Notes: generated by a model not told the origin, from the letters alone. Positions 1 to 7,086 are shown, numbered from the stretch's first letter. The stretch is 8,367 bases of DNA from ECT2AJA-044 sp965658225 (GCA_965658225.1 CBFHRK010000079.1:1-8367), one strand, 5' to 3'. Made by a program: numbers and translations.

Positions 1-654
1 CGAAACCTGTGTTTCAATATCAAAAGATCGGATACTTTCAATTTCATCGCCGAAGAATTCAATTCGGTATGGAGTGTCATTACTAAAGCTAAACACATCT
101 ACAATACCTCCGCGAATACTGAACTGCCCTGGATCGGTAACAAAATCGACCCGCTCGAAATGATATTCGTGCAGTGTTTCGTTCAAAAAGTCGGGAGAAA
201 GTGCATCGCCGACATGCACTTTAAGCGTGTTTTTGGAAAGCTCCTTTCGGGTAATTACTTTTTCGAAGAGTCCGTCCGGATACGTTACTACCGCAGCCGC
301 CTTGCGGCGCGATGCCAAACGATTTAAAACCTCTGCGCGCAAAAGCACATTTGCGTTTTCCGTTTCCTCAATTTGATAGGGTCGTCGGTAACTCCCCGGG
401 AAAAAAAGCACATTGGCTTCGCCGAGAATAGCTTGTATATCGTTTAAAAAGTAGGCGGCTTCTTCTTTATCGTTCAGAACGAAAAGGTGTGGAACGGACA
501 TGTTTTCATAAACAGATGCCGCTATGAGCGCCGGTAGTGATCCGGCCAGACCTTTTAAGTGAATGCGCTGAGCACCGGGTGCTTGAAGCCATTCTGCAAC
601 ACGTTTGTCTTGCAGGTCGTTTCGGTAGAGTTGAACAAATTCTTTTGGATTCAT
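1..654 (-). CDS. mfd: Transcription-repair coupling factor Mfd, N-terminal 218 residues (partial, runs off left edge)
   Basis: Mfd is a cytoplasmic DNA translocase that removes RNA polymerase stalled at lesions and recruits UvrA for nucleotide excision repair. The full protein is about 1,100-1,200 aa; only the UvrB-like N-terminal module is present here. Reading the minus strand from the ATG at 654 gives an uninterrupted frame to the window edge. Recognisable stretches are GLAGSLPALI (residues 35-44), the FPGSYRRPYQIEET block followed by NANVLLRAEVLNRL (85-113), DPGQFSIRGGIVDVF (174-188) and YRIEFFGDEIESI (196-208); the last two match the UvrB/Mfd homology domain. The helicase motifs and the RNA polymerase-interaction domain lie outside the window. 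The start is 14 bp after the fbp stop with an AAAGG stretch just upstream (658-662), so the gene is probably co-transcribed with fbp. Identification is by recognised family sequence. Confidence 0.93.
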   Translation of the reverse strand, partial: MNPKEFVQLYRNDLQDKRVAEWLQAPGAQRIHLKGLAGSLPALIAASVYENMSVPHLFVLNDKEEAAYFLNDIQAILGEANVLFFPGSYRRPYQIEETENANVLLRAEVLNRLASRRKAAAVVTYPDGLFEKVITRKELSKNTLKVHVGDALSPDFLNETLHEYHFERVDFVTDPGQFSIRGGIVDVFSFSNDTPYRIEFFGDEIESIRSFDIETQVS

Positions 655-668
655 CGGCCTTTACTAAG

Positions 669-1643
669 TCAGCCGGCCATAAATTGTTCAGCTTCGGCAA
701 CCATTTTTGGAGATCCAATGAAATAGGGCACTCTTTGGTGCAGTTCCGTTGGAACAATTTCTTGAATACGCTGAATACCGTCGGAGGCATATCCACCGGC
801 TTGTTCGGCAATAAAAGCTAAAGGCGAGCATTCGTACAAAAGGCGAAGCTTTCCGTTAGGGGCTTTTTCGGTTGATGGATAAATGTAGATACCTCCTTTG
901 AGTAAGTTTCGGTGAAAATCGGCCACTAATGAACCAATATACCGCGCGCTGTAGCTGCGTTCTTGACAAACGTTTACATAGTCTTGCACCCCTTGTGGAG
1001 CGGAATAAATGTTTCCTTGATTGATGGAATAAATACTTCCGTCTTCGGGAATTTTCATGTTCGGGTGCGAGAGGCAGAATTCGCCAATGGAAGGGTCGAG
1101 GGTAAATCCGTTGACTCCGTTACCAGTGGTGTACACGAGCATGGTGGAAGATCCGTAGATCACGTAGCCCGCTGCAATTTGCTCTTTTCCTGGACGAAGA
1201 AATTCGTCGATGGTCACGGGACCCGAGAATTTTTTTCTTCGAAAAACACTGAAAATGGTTCCGATAGAAACGTTTACGTCGATATTCGAACTTCCGTCGA
1301 GTGGATCGATGGCCACGAGGTATTTTCCGTCTTCGGCAATGCCGTCGAGAACCACGATATCTTCATCTTCTTCGGACGCAATGGCTCGGCATTCGCCGCC
1401 ACTGCGGAGAAGCTCCATGAACATGTTGTTTGCGTAAACATCGAGTTTTTGTTGATCTTCTCCTTGAACATTACCGCTGCCTGCCTCGCCCAGGATGTCA
1501 ACGAGTCCGGCCTTGTTAACCTCTCGGTTAACCAGTTTCGCGGCGATGGTTAAATCGCCAAAGAGTCGTGTAAATTCACCGGTAGCATGTGGAAAGTCTG
1601 TTTGGCGTTCAATAATGAACTCGGAAAGCGTTTGTACCGCCAT
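669..1643 (-). CDS. fbp: Class I fructose-1,6-bisphosphatase
   Basis: This enzyme hydrolyses fructose 1,6-bisphosphate to fructose 6-phosphate, the committed step of gluconeogenesis, in the cytoplasm with Mg2+. The 324-aa length is normal for class I FBPases. Visible family motifs are GEDQQKLDVYAN (61-72), the acidic SEEDED metal site (90-95), the signature DPLDGSSN (113-120), RYIGSLVADFHRNLL (234-248), IYIYP (252-256) and KLRLLYEC (265-272), whose E271 corresponds to the conserved metal-binding glutamate. The N-terminus MAVQTLSEFI fits the usual start of Bacteroidota homologues, so the ATG at 1643 is well supported although no Shine-Dalgarno is evident (upstream ACTACACAA). All expected catalytic motifs are intact. 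The gene is first of a two-gene unit with mfd and is divergent from the acetyltransferase-lysC operon. Confidence 0.97.
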   Translation of the reverse strand: MAVQTLSEFIIERQTDFPHATGEFTRLFGDLTIAAKLVNREVNKAGLVDILGEAGSGNVQGEDQQKLDVYANNMFMELLRSGGECRAIASEEDEDIVVLDGIAEDGKYLVAIDPLDGSSNIDVNVSIGTIFSVFRRKKFSGPVTIDEFLRPGKEQIAAGYVIYGSSTMLVYTTGNGVNGFTLDPSIGEFCLSHPNMKIPEDGSIYSINQGNIYSAPQGVQDYVNVCQERSYSARYIGSLVADFHRNLLKGGIYIYPSTEKAPNGKLRLLYECSPLAFIAEQAGGYASDGIQRIQEIVPTELHQRVPYFIGSPKMVAEAEQFMAG

Positions 1644-1662
1644 TTGTGTAGTGCCTTTGTCG

Positions 1663-1691
1663 CAAATATCGAGAAATTTGGGTTAATCCAA
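1663..1691 (-). promoter_or_regulatory. Candidate Bacteroidota-type promoter for fbp-mfd
   Basis: On the minus strand a TTG (complement of 1689-1691) is followed after 18 bp by GATATTTG (complement of 1663-1670). This is one mismatch from the Bacteroidota -7 consensus TAnnTTTG, and the spacing lies within the 17-23 bp reported for Flavobacterium promoters. It would place the transcription start some 13 nt before the fbp ATG. Prediction from sequence only. Confidence 0.4.
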
Positions 1692-1703
1692 TCATTACCT
1701 TTG
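1677..1703 (+). promoter_or_regulatory. Candidate promoter for the acetyltransferase-lysC-olsF operon
   Basis: A perfect TAnnTTTG box (TACCTTTG, 1696-1703) sits directly before the ATG at 1710. An upstream TTTG (1677-1680) is a possible -33 element, but the 15-bp spacing is shorter than usual. If the box is used, transcription would begin at or within a base or two of the start codon, giving a nearly leaderless mRNA, unless the in-frame GTG at 1719 is the true start. The element interleaves with the divergent fbp promoter candidate. Confidence 0.35.
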
Positions 1704-1709
1704 TGACAA

Positions 1710-2198
1710 ATGAACAGGGTGAACTTTATTATCCGCCCGGGAGGGCGAAACGATGTGCCTGCTATGCATGCACTCATTCGTGAATTGGCTCAATATGAGA
1801 AAGCGGAACACGAAGTGCTCTTAACGCAAGAGCAAATGGAGGTGGACGGATTCGAGGATCCGAAAAAATTTGAAACTTTTGTGGCTGAGGTAGATGGGCG
1901 TGTAGTGGGAATGGCTTTGTTTTATGCGCGCTATTCAACCTGGAAAGGGGCGACCCTTCACTTGGAAGACCTTGTAGTCAGTGCGTCAGTACGCGGCATG
2001 GGTATTGGAAAGGCACTGTTTAAAGAGGTCACTAAAACTGCGCAGGAGCGCGGTGTAGGCCGAATGGAATGGGAAGTGCTCGAATGGAATGAGCCGGCGA
2101 AAGAATTTTATAAAATGCTCCGAGGTTCAGGAGATTCGGAGTGGGAATTGTGGAAATTAAATCCAGAGCAAATAAAAGCGATTAATGAGGATACATAA
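1710..2198 (+). CDS. GNAT family N-acetyltransferase, SSAT-like (polyamine/thialysine type)
   Basis: This 162-aa protein is one complete GNAT fold that should transfer acetyl from acetyl-CoA to an amine in the cytoplasm. It resembles spermidine/spermine N1-acetyltransferases along its whole length: IRP near the N-terminus (8-10), RELAQYE (24-30), the strand LHLEDLVV (83-90), the acetyl-CoA pyrophosphate-binding RGMGIG (95-100), and EWNEP (125-129) followed by FY (133-134), whose Y134 aligns with the general-acid tyrosine of this group. The substrate cannot be read from sequence: polyamines, thialysine or another lysine-like amine are candidates. It overlaps the next gene by 14 nt, so translation is probably coupled to aspartate kinase. 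The ATG at 1710 is used here; a GTG at 1719 would remove only three residues. Family assignment is firm, the SSAT-like specificity is inference. Confidence 0.88.
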   Translation: MNRVNFIIRPGGRNDVPAMHALIRELAQYEKAEHEVLLTQEQMEVDGFEDPKKFETFVAEVDGRVVGMALFYARYSTWKGATLHLEDLVVSASVRGMGIGKALFKEVTKTAQERGVGRMEWEVLEWNEPAKEFYKMLRGSGDSEWELWKLNPEQIKAINEDT

Positions 2199-3438
2199 GT
2201 TTGGAGGCGCATCGATTAAAGATGCGGAAGGCGTAAAGCGAGTTGCAGAAATAATTAAAACCTTCCCTGAATCGGGTGTGGTTGTGGTTGTTTCGGCGAT
2301 GGGCAAAACCACCAATTTACTCGAGGAAGTGGTGCGAGCACATTACAATGAAAATGTGGATCGGGCTTTTGAATTAATGAATGAATGCAAGAACCAGCAC
2401 TTCGCCATTATTGATGAGCTATTTTCTCAAGATCACGTGGTACGCGATGAGGTGAACAACTTGTTTGTTGAGCTTGAATGGACTGTAGAGGATCCGGCAA
2501 GGGAAGATTACGATTACAATTACGATCAAATTGTGGGGTACGGAGAGCTAATTAGCAGCAGAATCGTGAGCGCCTATTTGACTAATTCCGGATTCAAACA
2601 CGATTGGCTCGATGCGCGCGATATTGTAAAAACCGACAATCGACACCGAGACGCTCGGATCGATTGGCAGTTGTGCGGAGAGCAATGTCGTCGCTATGTC
2701 AAAAAAGATGGAGCCTATTTAACGCAAGGTTATATCGGCTGTACGAGCGAGAATTTCAATACTACCTTGGGTCGGGAAGGATCCGATTATACGGCTGCTA
2801 TTTTTGCCTATTTGATGGAAGCGGATGAGGTGTGTATTTGGAAAGATGTACCCGGATTAATGAATGCGGATCCAAATGAGTTTTCCGATTCGAAATTACT
2901 AGAAAGGGTTTCTTTTGAAGAGGCCATTGAGTTAGCCTTTTTTGGAGCGAAAGTAATTCACCCAAAAACCATTCAACCGCTGAAGAAAAAGGGTATTGCT
3001 TTGCGGGTAAAATCGTTTCTAGACCCTTCAGCTGCTGGATCGCTCATTACTTCTGACGTTATTGAAAAAAGTGTGACTCCGAGCTATATAGTAAAGCACG
3101 ATCAGGTACTTTTGAATATATCGGCCCGCGATTTAAGCTTTATTGCGGAGCATCACTTGAGTTTTATATTTGGTTCGATGGCCAAGCACGGATTTCGGGT
3201 GAATATGATGCAAAATAGTGCCGTTTCCTTTTCGGTAGTACTCGATCAAGATCAGCGCAAATTGGCTAACTTCGTTCAAGCGCTCGAAAATGAGTTCGAT
3301 GTTGAAATGACGGAGCATTTAAGCCTTTATACGGTGCGGCATTACGCCGATCAATGGGAAAAACTCTTAAAGGGTCGTGCTCCATTACTTGAGCAGCGTA
3401 CCGCCGAAACCATACAATTACTATTAGCTGACCAATGA
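2185..3438 (+). CDS. lysC: Aspartate kinase (monofunctional)
   Basis: Aspartate kinase phosphorylates L-aspartate with ATP, the first step toward lysine (via diaminopimelate), threonine and methionine. The 417-aa protein has an amino-acid kinase domain with KFGGAS (5-10), VVVVSAMGKTT (33-43), GYGELISSR (118-126), WLDARD (141-146), TLGREGSDYTAA (194-205; the second Gly of the usual GRGGSD is Glu), WKDVPGLMNADP (219-230) and FFGAKVIHPKT (252-262). Residues from about 300 onward form a divergent ACT-type regulatory region, with FIFGSMAKHGFRVNMMQNS (327-345) as the clearest part, so feedback control by an aspartate-family amino acid is plausible. There is no homoserine dehydrogenase domain, unlike ThrA. 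The start MRIHKFGGAS matches the canonical N-terminus. It overlaps both neighbours (14 nt upstream, 4 nt downstream). The symbol lysC is by function; paralogue identity is not resolved. Confidence 0.95.
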   Translation: MRIHKFGGASIKDAEGVKRVAEIIKTFPESGVVVVVSAMGKTTNLLEEVVRAHYNENVDRAFELMNECKNQHFAIIDELFSQDHVVRDEVNNLFVELEWTVEDPAREDYDYNYDQIVGYGELISSRIVSAYLTNSGFKHDWLDARDIVKTDNRHRDARIDWQLCGEQCRRYVKKDGAYLTQGYIGCTSENFNTTLGREGSDYTAAIFAYLMEADEVCIWKDVPGLMNADPNEFSDSKLLERVSFEEAIELAFFGAKVIHPKTIQPLKKKGIALRVKSFLDPSAAGSLITSDVIEKSVTPSYIVKHDQVLLNISARDLSFIAEHHLSFIFGSMAKHGFRVNMMQNSAVSFSVVLDQDQRKLANFVQALENEFDVEMTEHLSLYTVRHYADQWEKLLKGRAPLLEQRTAETIQLLLADQ

Positions 3439-5252
3439 GTTTAGTTGACCCCGAGGAATTTGCTCATTTTACTCGACTCAAGCAGTTGGGTTTGCCACGA
3501 GTGGCCGAGCTTATTATGGAATTGCTAAAACTCGACGAGTTAAATGCCATTTACGACGAATTTTCCGACGCACCTTCCGCAATTGATTTTGCAGACGCGG
3601 TATTAAATAAGTTGGGAATAGAGGTAGAGGTGTCTCCCGAAGATTTAAAACGAATTCCGGCTACGGGGCCTTTTATCACTGTTTCGAATCATCCGTTTGG
3701 AGGTATTGACGGGGTTATATTGATTAAGCTCCTAGCGGAGCGACGGTCGGATTTCAAGGTCATGGCCAATTTTTTATTGGAGCGCATTAAGCCTTTTCGC
3801 GAGCACTTTATCAGTGTTAATCCGTTCGAGAACGCAAAGCAAGTCAAAAGCAATGTGAGCGGACTTCGGGCCGCTATGAGTCATTTGGCTGAAGGCAAGC
3901 CCATGGGTGTTTTTCCGGCGGGTGAAGTGAGTAGTTACAAGCTTCAAACGGGTAATGTAACGGATCGGCGTTGGCAAGATTCGGCCATTAAGGTGATCAA
4001 GCATGCCAAGGTTCCCGTGATTCCCATTTATTTCAAAGGAAGTAACTCCTTCTTATTTCATTTGCTCGGAATGCTGCATCCCGTGCTTCGAACGGCGAAG
4101 TTGCCTTCCGAGGTAATGTCAAAACGGAATAAGCAAGTGGTCGTGCGGATTGGGCACGCTATTTCGGTGGAGCAGCAAGAGCAATTTCAGAGTCTTGATC
4201 AATACGGTCGGTTTTTGCGGATGAAAACCTTTTCGCTCGGGAATGCGATGAAGGTGAATCGGTTTTTCCCGAAAGGCTTGGTTCCCAAAAAGATTGAGCA
4301 GGCGCCAAAAGAAATCATTGCGTCCATTCCTAAAGAAGAGTTGCAGGCGGAGTTAGATGGGCTGCGCGACGAGTTTTTTGAATTTGAATTTCGTCAGTTC
4401 GAGCTGTTTTTACTGCCTGGCGGCAGGATACCACGACTGCTCTCCGAAATTGGCCGACTTCGCGAAATTACCTTCCGCGAAGTCGGGGAGGGAACTAATA
4501 ATGAACTAGACGTCGACGAATTCGATTTGTACTACCGACATCTCATTTTATGGGATAAAGAAAAACAATGCTTAGCAGGCGCTTACCGGTTGGGTATGGG
4601 CGCAGACATCATGAATTTGTACGGTAAAAGAGGTTTTTATTTTCAGTCGCTTTTCAGAATTGATCATCCATTATTACCCCTGCTCAGAGAAACTATGGAA
4701 TTGGGGCGGGCTTTCGTTGTGAAAGAGTACCAAATGAAACCATATCCGTTGTTTCTCCTTTGGAAAGGATTGATAATGACGGCCTTAAAAAATCCAGAAT
4801 ACCGATACTTCATCGGCTGCGTAAGTATCAGTAACAACTTCAGTAAATTTAGTAAGTCGCTCATTATTGAATTCGTAAAAAAGAACTACTACGATCATAA
4901 AATTGCCCAGTACATCCATCCTAGGAAACGGTTCCGAGTGAAGTTGAAAAAGGAAGACAGGTTGCTGGTAGACTTGAGCGAGGACGACGTAAATAAAATT
5001 GATCGCTTGGTCGATGAAATGGAACCGGGTAATCTGCGCTTTCCCATTTTGCTCAAGAAATACATCAAGCAGAATGCTCGAATTGTAGGGTTTAATGTAG
5101 ATCCGAAATTCAATAATGCCTTGGACGGACTCATGCTTCTAGACTTATTGGAATTGCCTTTGGACACATTGAATCAGGCCGTAAAGGAAATAAACGATGA
5201 AAATGTGGTGAATGCATTTGTGCAGCGCAAAAAGCAAGAAGGGAAAGAATAG
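3435..5252 (+). CDS. olsF: Bifunctional O-/N-acyltransferase for amino-acid lipid synthesis (OlsF type, PlsC-OlsB fusion)
   Basis: This 605-aa protein joins two acyltransferases. Residues about 70-270 are a PlsC/LPLAT domain with SNHPFGGID (84-92), VNPFEN (128-133), FPAGEVS (160-166, in the place of FPEGTRS) and KVPVIPIYFKG (192-202). Residues about 320-560 are an OlsB-like GNAT-fold N-acyltransferase with LREITFREVGEGT (342-354), ELGRAFVVKEYQ (422-433), SISNNFS (464-470), the YIHPRKRFRVK block (493-503) and GFNVDPKFNNALDGL (552-566). In OlsF of Serratia and Flavobacterium the C-terminal half acylates the amino acid's amine and the N-terminal half adds the second fatty acid; Bacteroides splits these roles between GlsB and GlsA to make glycine lipids. 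The product here (ornithine, glycine or other lipid) cannot be told from sequence. It acts at the cytoplasmic face of the membrane and is translationally coupled to lysC by an ATGA overlap. Confidence 0.87.
   Translation: MSLVDPEEFAHFTRLKQLGLPRVAELIMELLKLDELNAIYDEFSDAPSAIDFADAVLNKLGIEVEVSPEDLKRIPATGPFITVSNHPFGGIDGVILIKLLAERRSDFKVMANFLLERIKPFREHFISVNPFENAKQVKSNVSGLRAAMSHLAEGKPMGVFPAGEVSSYKLQTGNVTDRRWQDSAIKVIKHAKVPVIPIYFKGSNSFLFHLLGMLHPVLRTAKLPSEVMSKRNKQVVVRIGHAISVEQQEQFQSLDQYGRFLRMKTFSLGNAMKVNRFFPKGLVPKKIEQAPKEIIASIPKEELQAELDGLRDEFFEFEFRQFELFLLPGGRIPRLLSEIGRLREITFREVGEGTNNELDVDEFDLYYRHLILWDKEKQCLAGAYRLGMGADIMNLYGKRGFYFQSLFRIDHPLLPLLRETMELGRAFVVKEYQMKPYPLFLLWKGLIMTALKNPEYRYFIGCVSISNNFSKFSKSLIIEFVKKNYYDHKIAQYIHPRKRFRVKLKKEDRLLVDLSEDDVNKIDRLVDEMEPGNLRFPILLKKYIKQNARIVGFNVDPKFNNALDGLMLLDLLELPLDTLNQAVKEINDENVVNAFVQRKKQEGKE
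4454..4486. repeat. Perfect 11-bp inverted repeat inside olsF
   Basis: CCGACTTCGCG (4454-4464) and its exact reverse complement CGCGAAGTCGG (4476-4486) flank an 11-nt loop. There is no following T-run, so it is not an intrinsic terminator. It lies in the codons for GRLREITFREVG at the entry to the N-acyltransferase domain, and the repeated Arg-Glu coding partly explains the symmetry. Whether the mRNA hairpin matters is unknown. Confidence 0.6.
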
Positions 5253-5362
5253 GTAATTTAATCTGCCACTAACCAGAAGTGTTGAGGCTTCCAGGTAAAA
5301 TACATGTGCAGAATGCCGGGGTTTGCAAACAGCTCGAGTGAAATGGATAGAGATTTTCTGGA
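5253..5362. other. Convergent intergenic spacer with an open-frame extension behind the regulator stop
   Basis: This 110-bp spacer lies between the convergent ends of olsF and the regulator gene. No convincing hairpin-plus-T-run terminator is visible for either strand. It contains a 10-bp palindrome GTTTGCAAAC (5321-5330). In the regulator's own minus-strand frame, 34 sense codons follow its TAG (5363-5365) before a TAA at 5258-5260, ending in the aromatic-rich stretch YFTWKPQHFWLVAD. This could be chance or the remnant of a longer C-terminus or lost gene. Confidence 0.4.
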
Positions 5363-6988
5363 CTAAGGGTTTTCTTTGAGAAATTTTTCTTTTACATAGC
5401 GTTCTGAATAGCCAACGCGTTTTGCTATTTCCTTTGTATTCAATCCTTCTTGGTAAAGTTGTCGGGCAATATCTCCTTTAACTCTGTTGATTAGCTTTCC
5501 TGGTGTTGTACCTTCTTTTTTTAGTTTTCGGTTAAGTTGAACCGTAGATGTTTGGAGTCGCTCCGCTAAATCATTCACACTTTGAATTTCGGGACTTTCA
5601 CGAATAAGGATTTCAAGGGACGCCATGTTATGCGTTTCGTAGGGAATTATGAGATCTTCATTTTTTCGGAAGCGGGGCATTCGAATGGCTATGGTTAGTA
5701 ATAATGCGAAAAGAAGCCCAATACTAATTGCCCAATAGGATGAGGTGGGTTTGGTTTCAATGATGTTGCGATTAGCGTTCGGCAGTATAACATCTTCTAG
5801 ATAGTAGCGCTTCATTTGATAGAGTCCCTGAACCGAGCCCGCGAAGAGGTTGTGACCATAAAGGTAGAGTGCCTTTTTATTGAATTCGACTTTTGGAATC
5901 AGAGCAACGATGCGGTTTCTATTGTAGGCAAACAATCCGCTTAAGGTTGAAAAAACAAGGTAATTGCCAATCTGTACCGTTTGCAATACGTCGGGGTGTT
6001 CAATTCGATCAATAATTTTCAAACTCGAGTCGAGTCGTATAATTCCATTTGGAGTGCTCGCATTCAGGGTGTCGCGCCAGAGAAATAGGTCGGTTACTTC
6101 TCCTGTAAATACTGAATCTGTTATCTTCCTCCCTGGGGTGAATCTAATTATATACCCTGCGGTGGATCCGGCGATTATTTGATTGTCCCAAATTTCAAGA
6201 TCACCGAATTCGCTGTTTTTGAAGTATACACCTTTTGAAACTAGGTTTTGGTCGAATAACTCGATTCCGAAAGTGCGGAGTGCTATAATATCTGTTCCAT
6301 ATTCGTGGAGACTTCTGTATTTGTATTGGTTACTGCCTCTTCCAACTCTTGTTATGCCGGTGTCTGTTATCACACCGATGTCGTCGTAGCACAAATATAA
6401 ATGACCGTGAGCGAAATTGATTTCGCCATTTGAATATCTGATGAAAGTGTCGACCAATTCATTCGTTTGAAATGCTGTTTCCGGACCTTTGAAAATCCCG
6501 CCGTAGGCGGCTATATAACGTGTGTCGTCCGAAGACCAAACCGATCGTATAGAGAATTCAGGTAATGATCGGGAATAATGCGTATCAATGCGGTATTCAA
6601 GTATTTGATCTCCATAGGTGACAAACAAACGATCATGTACTTGTGCCGCGCTAATGGTCGGATAAATTTTTCCTGGAAGTATGCGCTCAATATAATTTCC
6701 AACAGCTTTATCCATTGGTAGGAAATCCGTGTGGTAAATTCCATAGGTACCGAACTGCCCATCATTCAGAATCCAGGTATACCTTTTTTCTACGATGTTT
6801 TCGGTTGGCAATAATTCTCCCTCTGAGAAAATAAAGAGTGCTGTTGCGGTTCGAACATATAGATCGTTGTTATAAGAATCTACATTTACTAGGTCCTGAA
6901 CAGGATAAGCACCAACGAAGGTTGTGTCGATAGCTACTGTTGAAAAACTACATATAAGTAGTGCAAAAAACAAAAACGCCTTGTTCAT
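5363..6988 (-). CDS. Membrane-anchored one-component regulator: periplasmic propeller-like sensor, TM helix, AraC-type HTH
   Basis: From the ATG at 6988 the protein has 541 residues: a signal peptide (1-19, MNKAFLFFALLICSFSTVA), a region to about residue 400 of irregular beta-strand repeats, one transmembrane helix (about 417-435) followed by the basic RMPRFRK (436-442), and a C-terminal AraC-like double helix-turn-helix (about 469-538; LAERLQTSTVQLNRKLK, then TKEIAKRVGYSERYVKEKF). Repeats such as ALFIF, GGIFKG, GIELFD, GLFAY and GLYQM suggest a beta-propeller like those of Bacteroidota hybrid sensors. No kinase, receiver or clear Y_Y_Y domain is present, so the sensor seems wired directly to the DNA-binding domain across the inner membrane. 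Ligand and targets are unknown. An upstream in-frame ATG at 7033 would add 15 AT-rich-encoded residues and a second hydrophobic run; I prefer 6988. It is divergent from the outer-membrane protein gene. Confidence 0.82.
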   Translation of the reverse strand: MNKAFLFFALLICSFSTVAIDTTFVGAYPVQDLVNVDSYNNDLYVRTATALFIFSEGELLPTENIVEKRYTWILNDGQFGTYGIYHTDFLPMDKAVGNYIERILPGKIYPTISAAQVHDRLFVTYGDQILEYRIDTHYSRSLPEFSIRSVWSSDDTRYIAAYGGIFKGPETAFQTNELVDTFIRYSNGEINFAHGHLYLCYDDIGVITDTGITRVGRGSNQYKYRSLHEYGTDIIALRTFGIELFDQNLVSKGVYFKNSEFGDLEIWDNQIIAGSTAGYIIRFTPGRKITDSVFTGEVTDLFLWRDTLNASTPNGIIRLDSSLKIIDRIEHPDVLQTVQIGNYLVFSTLSGLFAYNRNRIVALIPKVEFNKKALYLYGHNLFAGSVQGLYQMKRYYLEDVILPNANRNIIETKPTSSYWAISIGLLFALLLTIAIRMPRFRKNEDLIIPYETHNMASLEILIRESPEIQSVNDLAERLQTSTVQLNRKLKKEGTTPGKLINRVKGDIARQLYQEGLNTKEIAKRVGYSERYVKEKFLKENP

Positions 6989-6998
6989 AACAAAAATT

Positions 6999-7056
6999 GT
7001 CGTGAAAATTACACATAATAATTTACTAAACATTAATTGAAAGAAACTAGTCGTGA
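6999..7056. promoter_or_regulatory. Possible operator half-sites: GTCGTGA direct repeat in the divergent region
   Basis: GTCGTGA occurs at 6999-7005 and again at 7050-7056, 51 bp apart (about five helical turns). A weaker relative, TTCGTGG, lies at 7059-7065. They flank the AT-rich segment between the regulator and the outer-membrane protein gene. AraC-type proteins commonly bind direct repeats, so these could be operator sites, but a 7-mer pair may be chance. Confidence 0.2.
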
Positions 7057-7086
7057 TGTTCGTGGCATGTACGCTGTGCTTCAGGG

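Noticed and set aside
506..811. 101-codon minus-strand frame bridging the fbp end and the mfd start
   Set aside because: It overlaps both genes in another frame; the true frames there show clear FBPase and Mfd motifs.
963..1553. 196-codon open frame on the plus strand opposite fbp
   Set aside because: It lies wholly antisense to a full-length, motif-complete fbp, has no recognisable domain and no promoter or ribosome site; it is a shadow of the codon bias of the real gene.
4895..5167. 90-codon minus-strand frame opposite the end of olsF
   Set aside because: Low-complexity Ser/Lys-rich translation antisense to conserved OlsB-domain codons such as GFNVDPKFNNALDGL.
5253..5362. Intrinsic terminator between the convergent operons
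   Set aside because: Only short palindromes (e.g. GTTTGCAAAC at 5321-5330) are present, with no stem followed by a T-run on either strand.
6989..7033. Longer start (ATG 7033) for the membrane regulator
   Set aside because: The added 15 codons are very AT-rich and place a second hydrophobic run before a signal peptide that is already complete from the ATG at 6988; not excluded but less likely.
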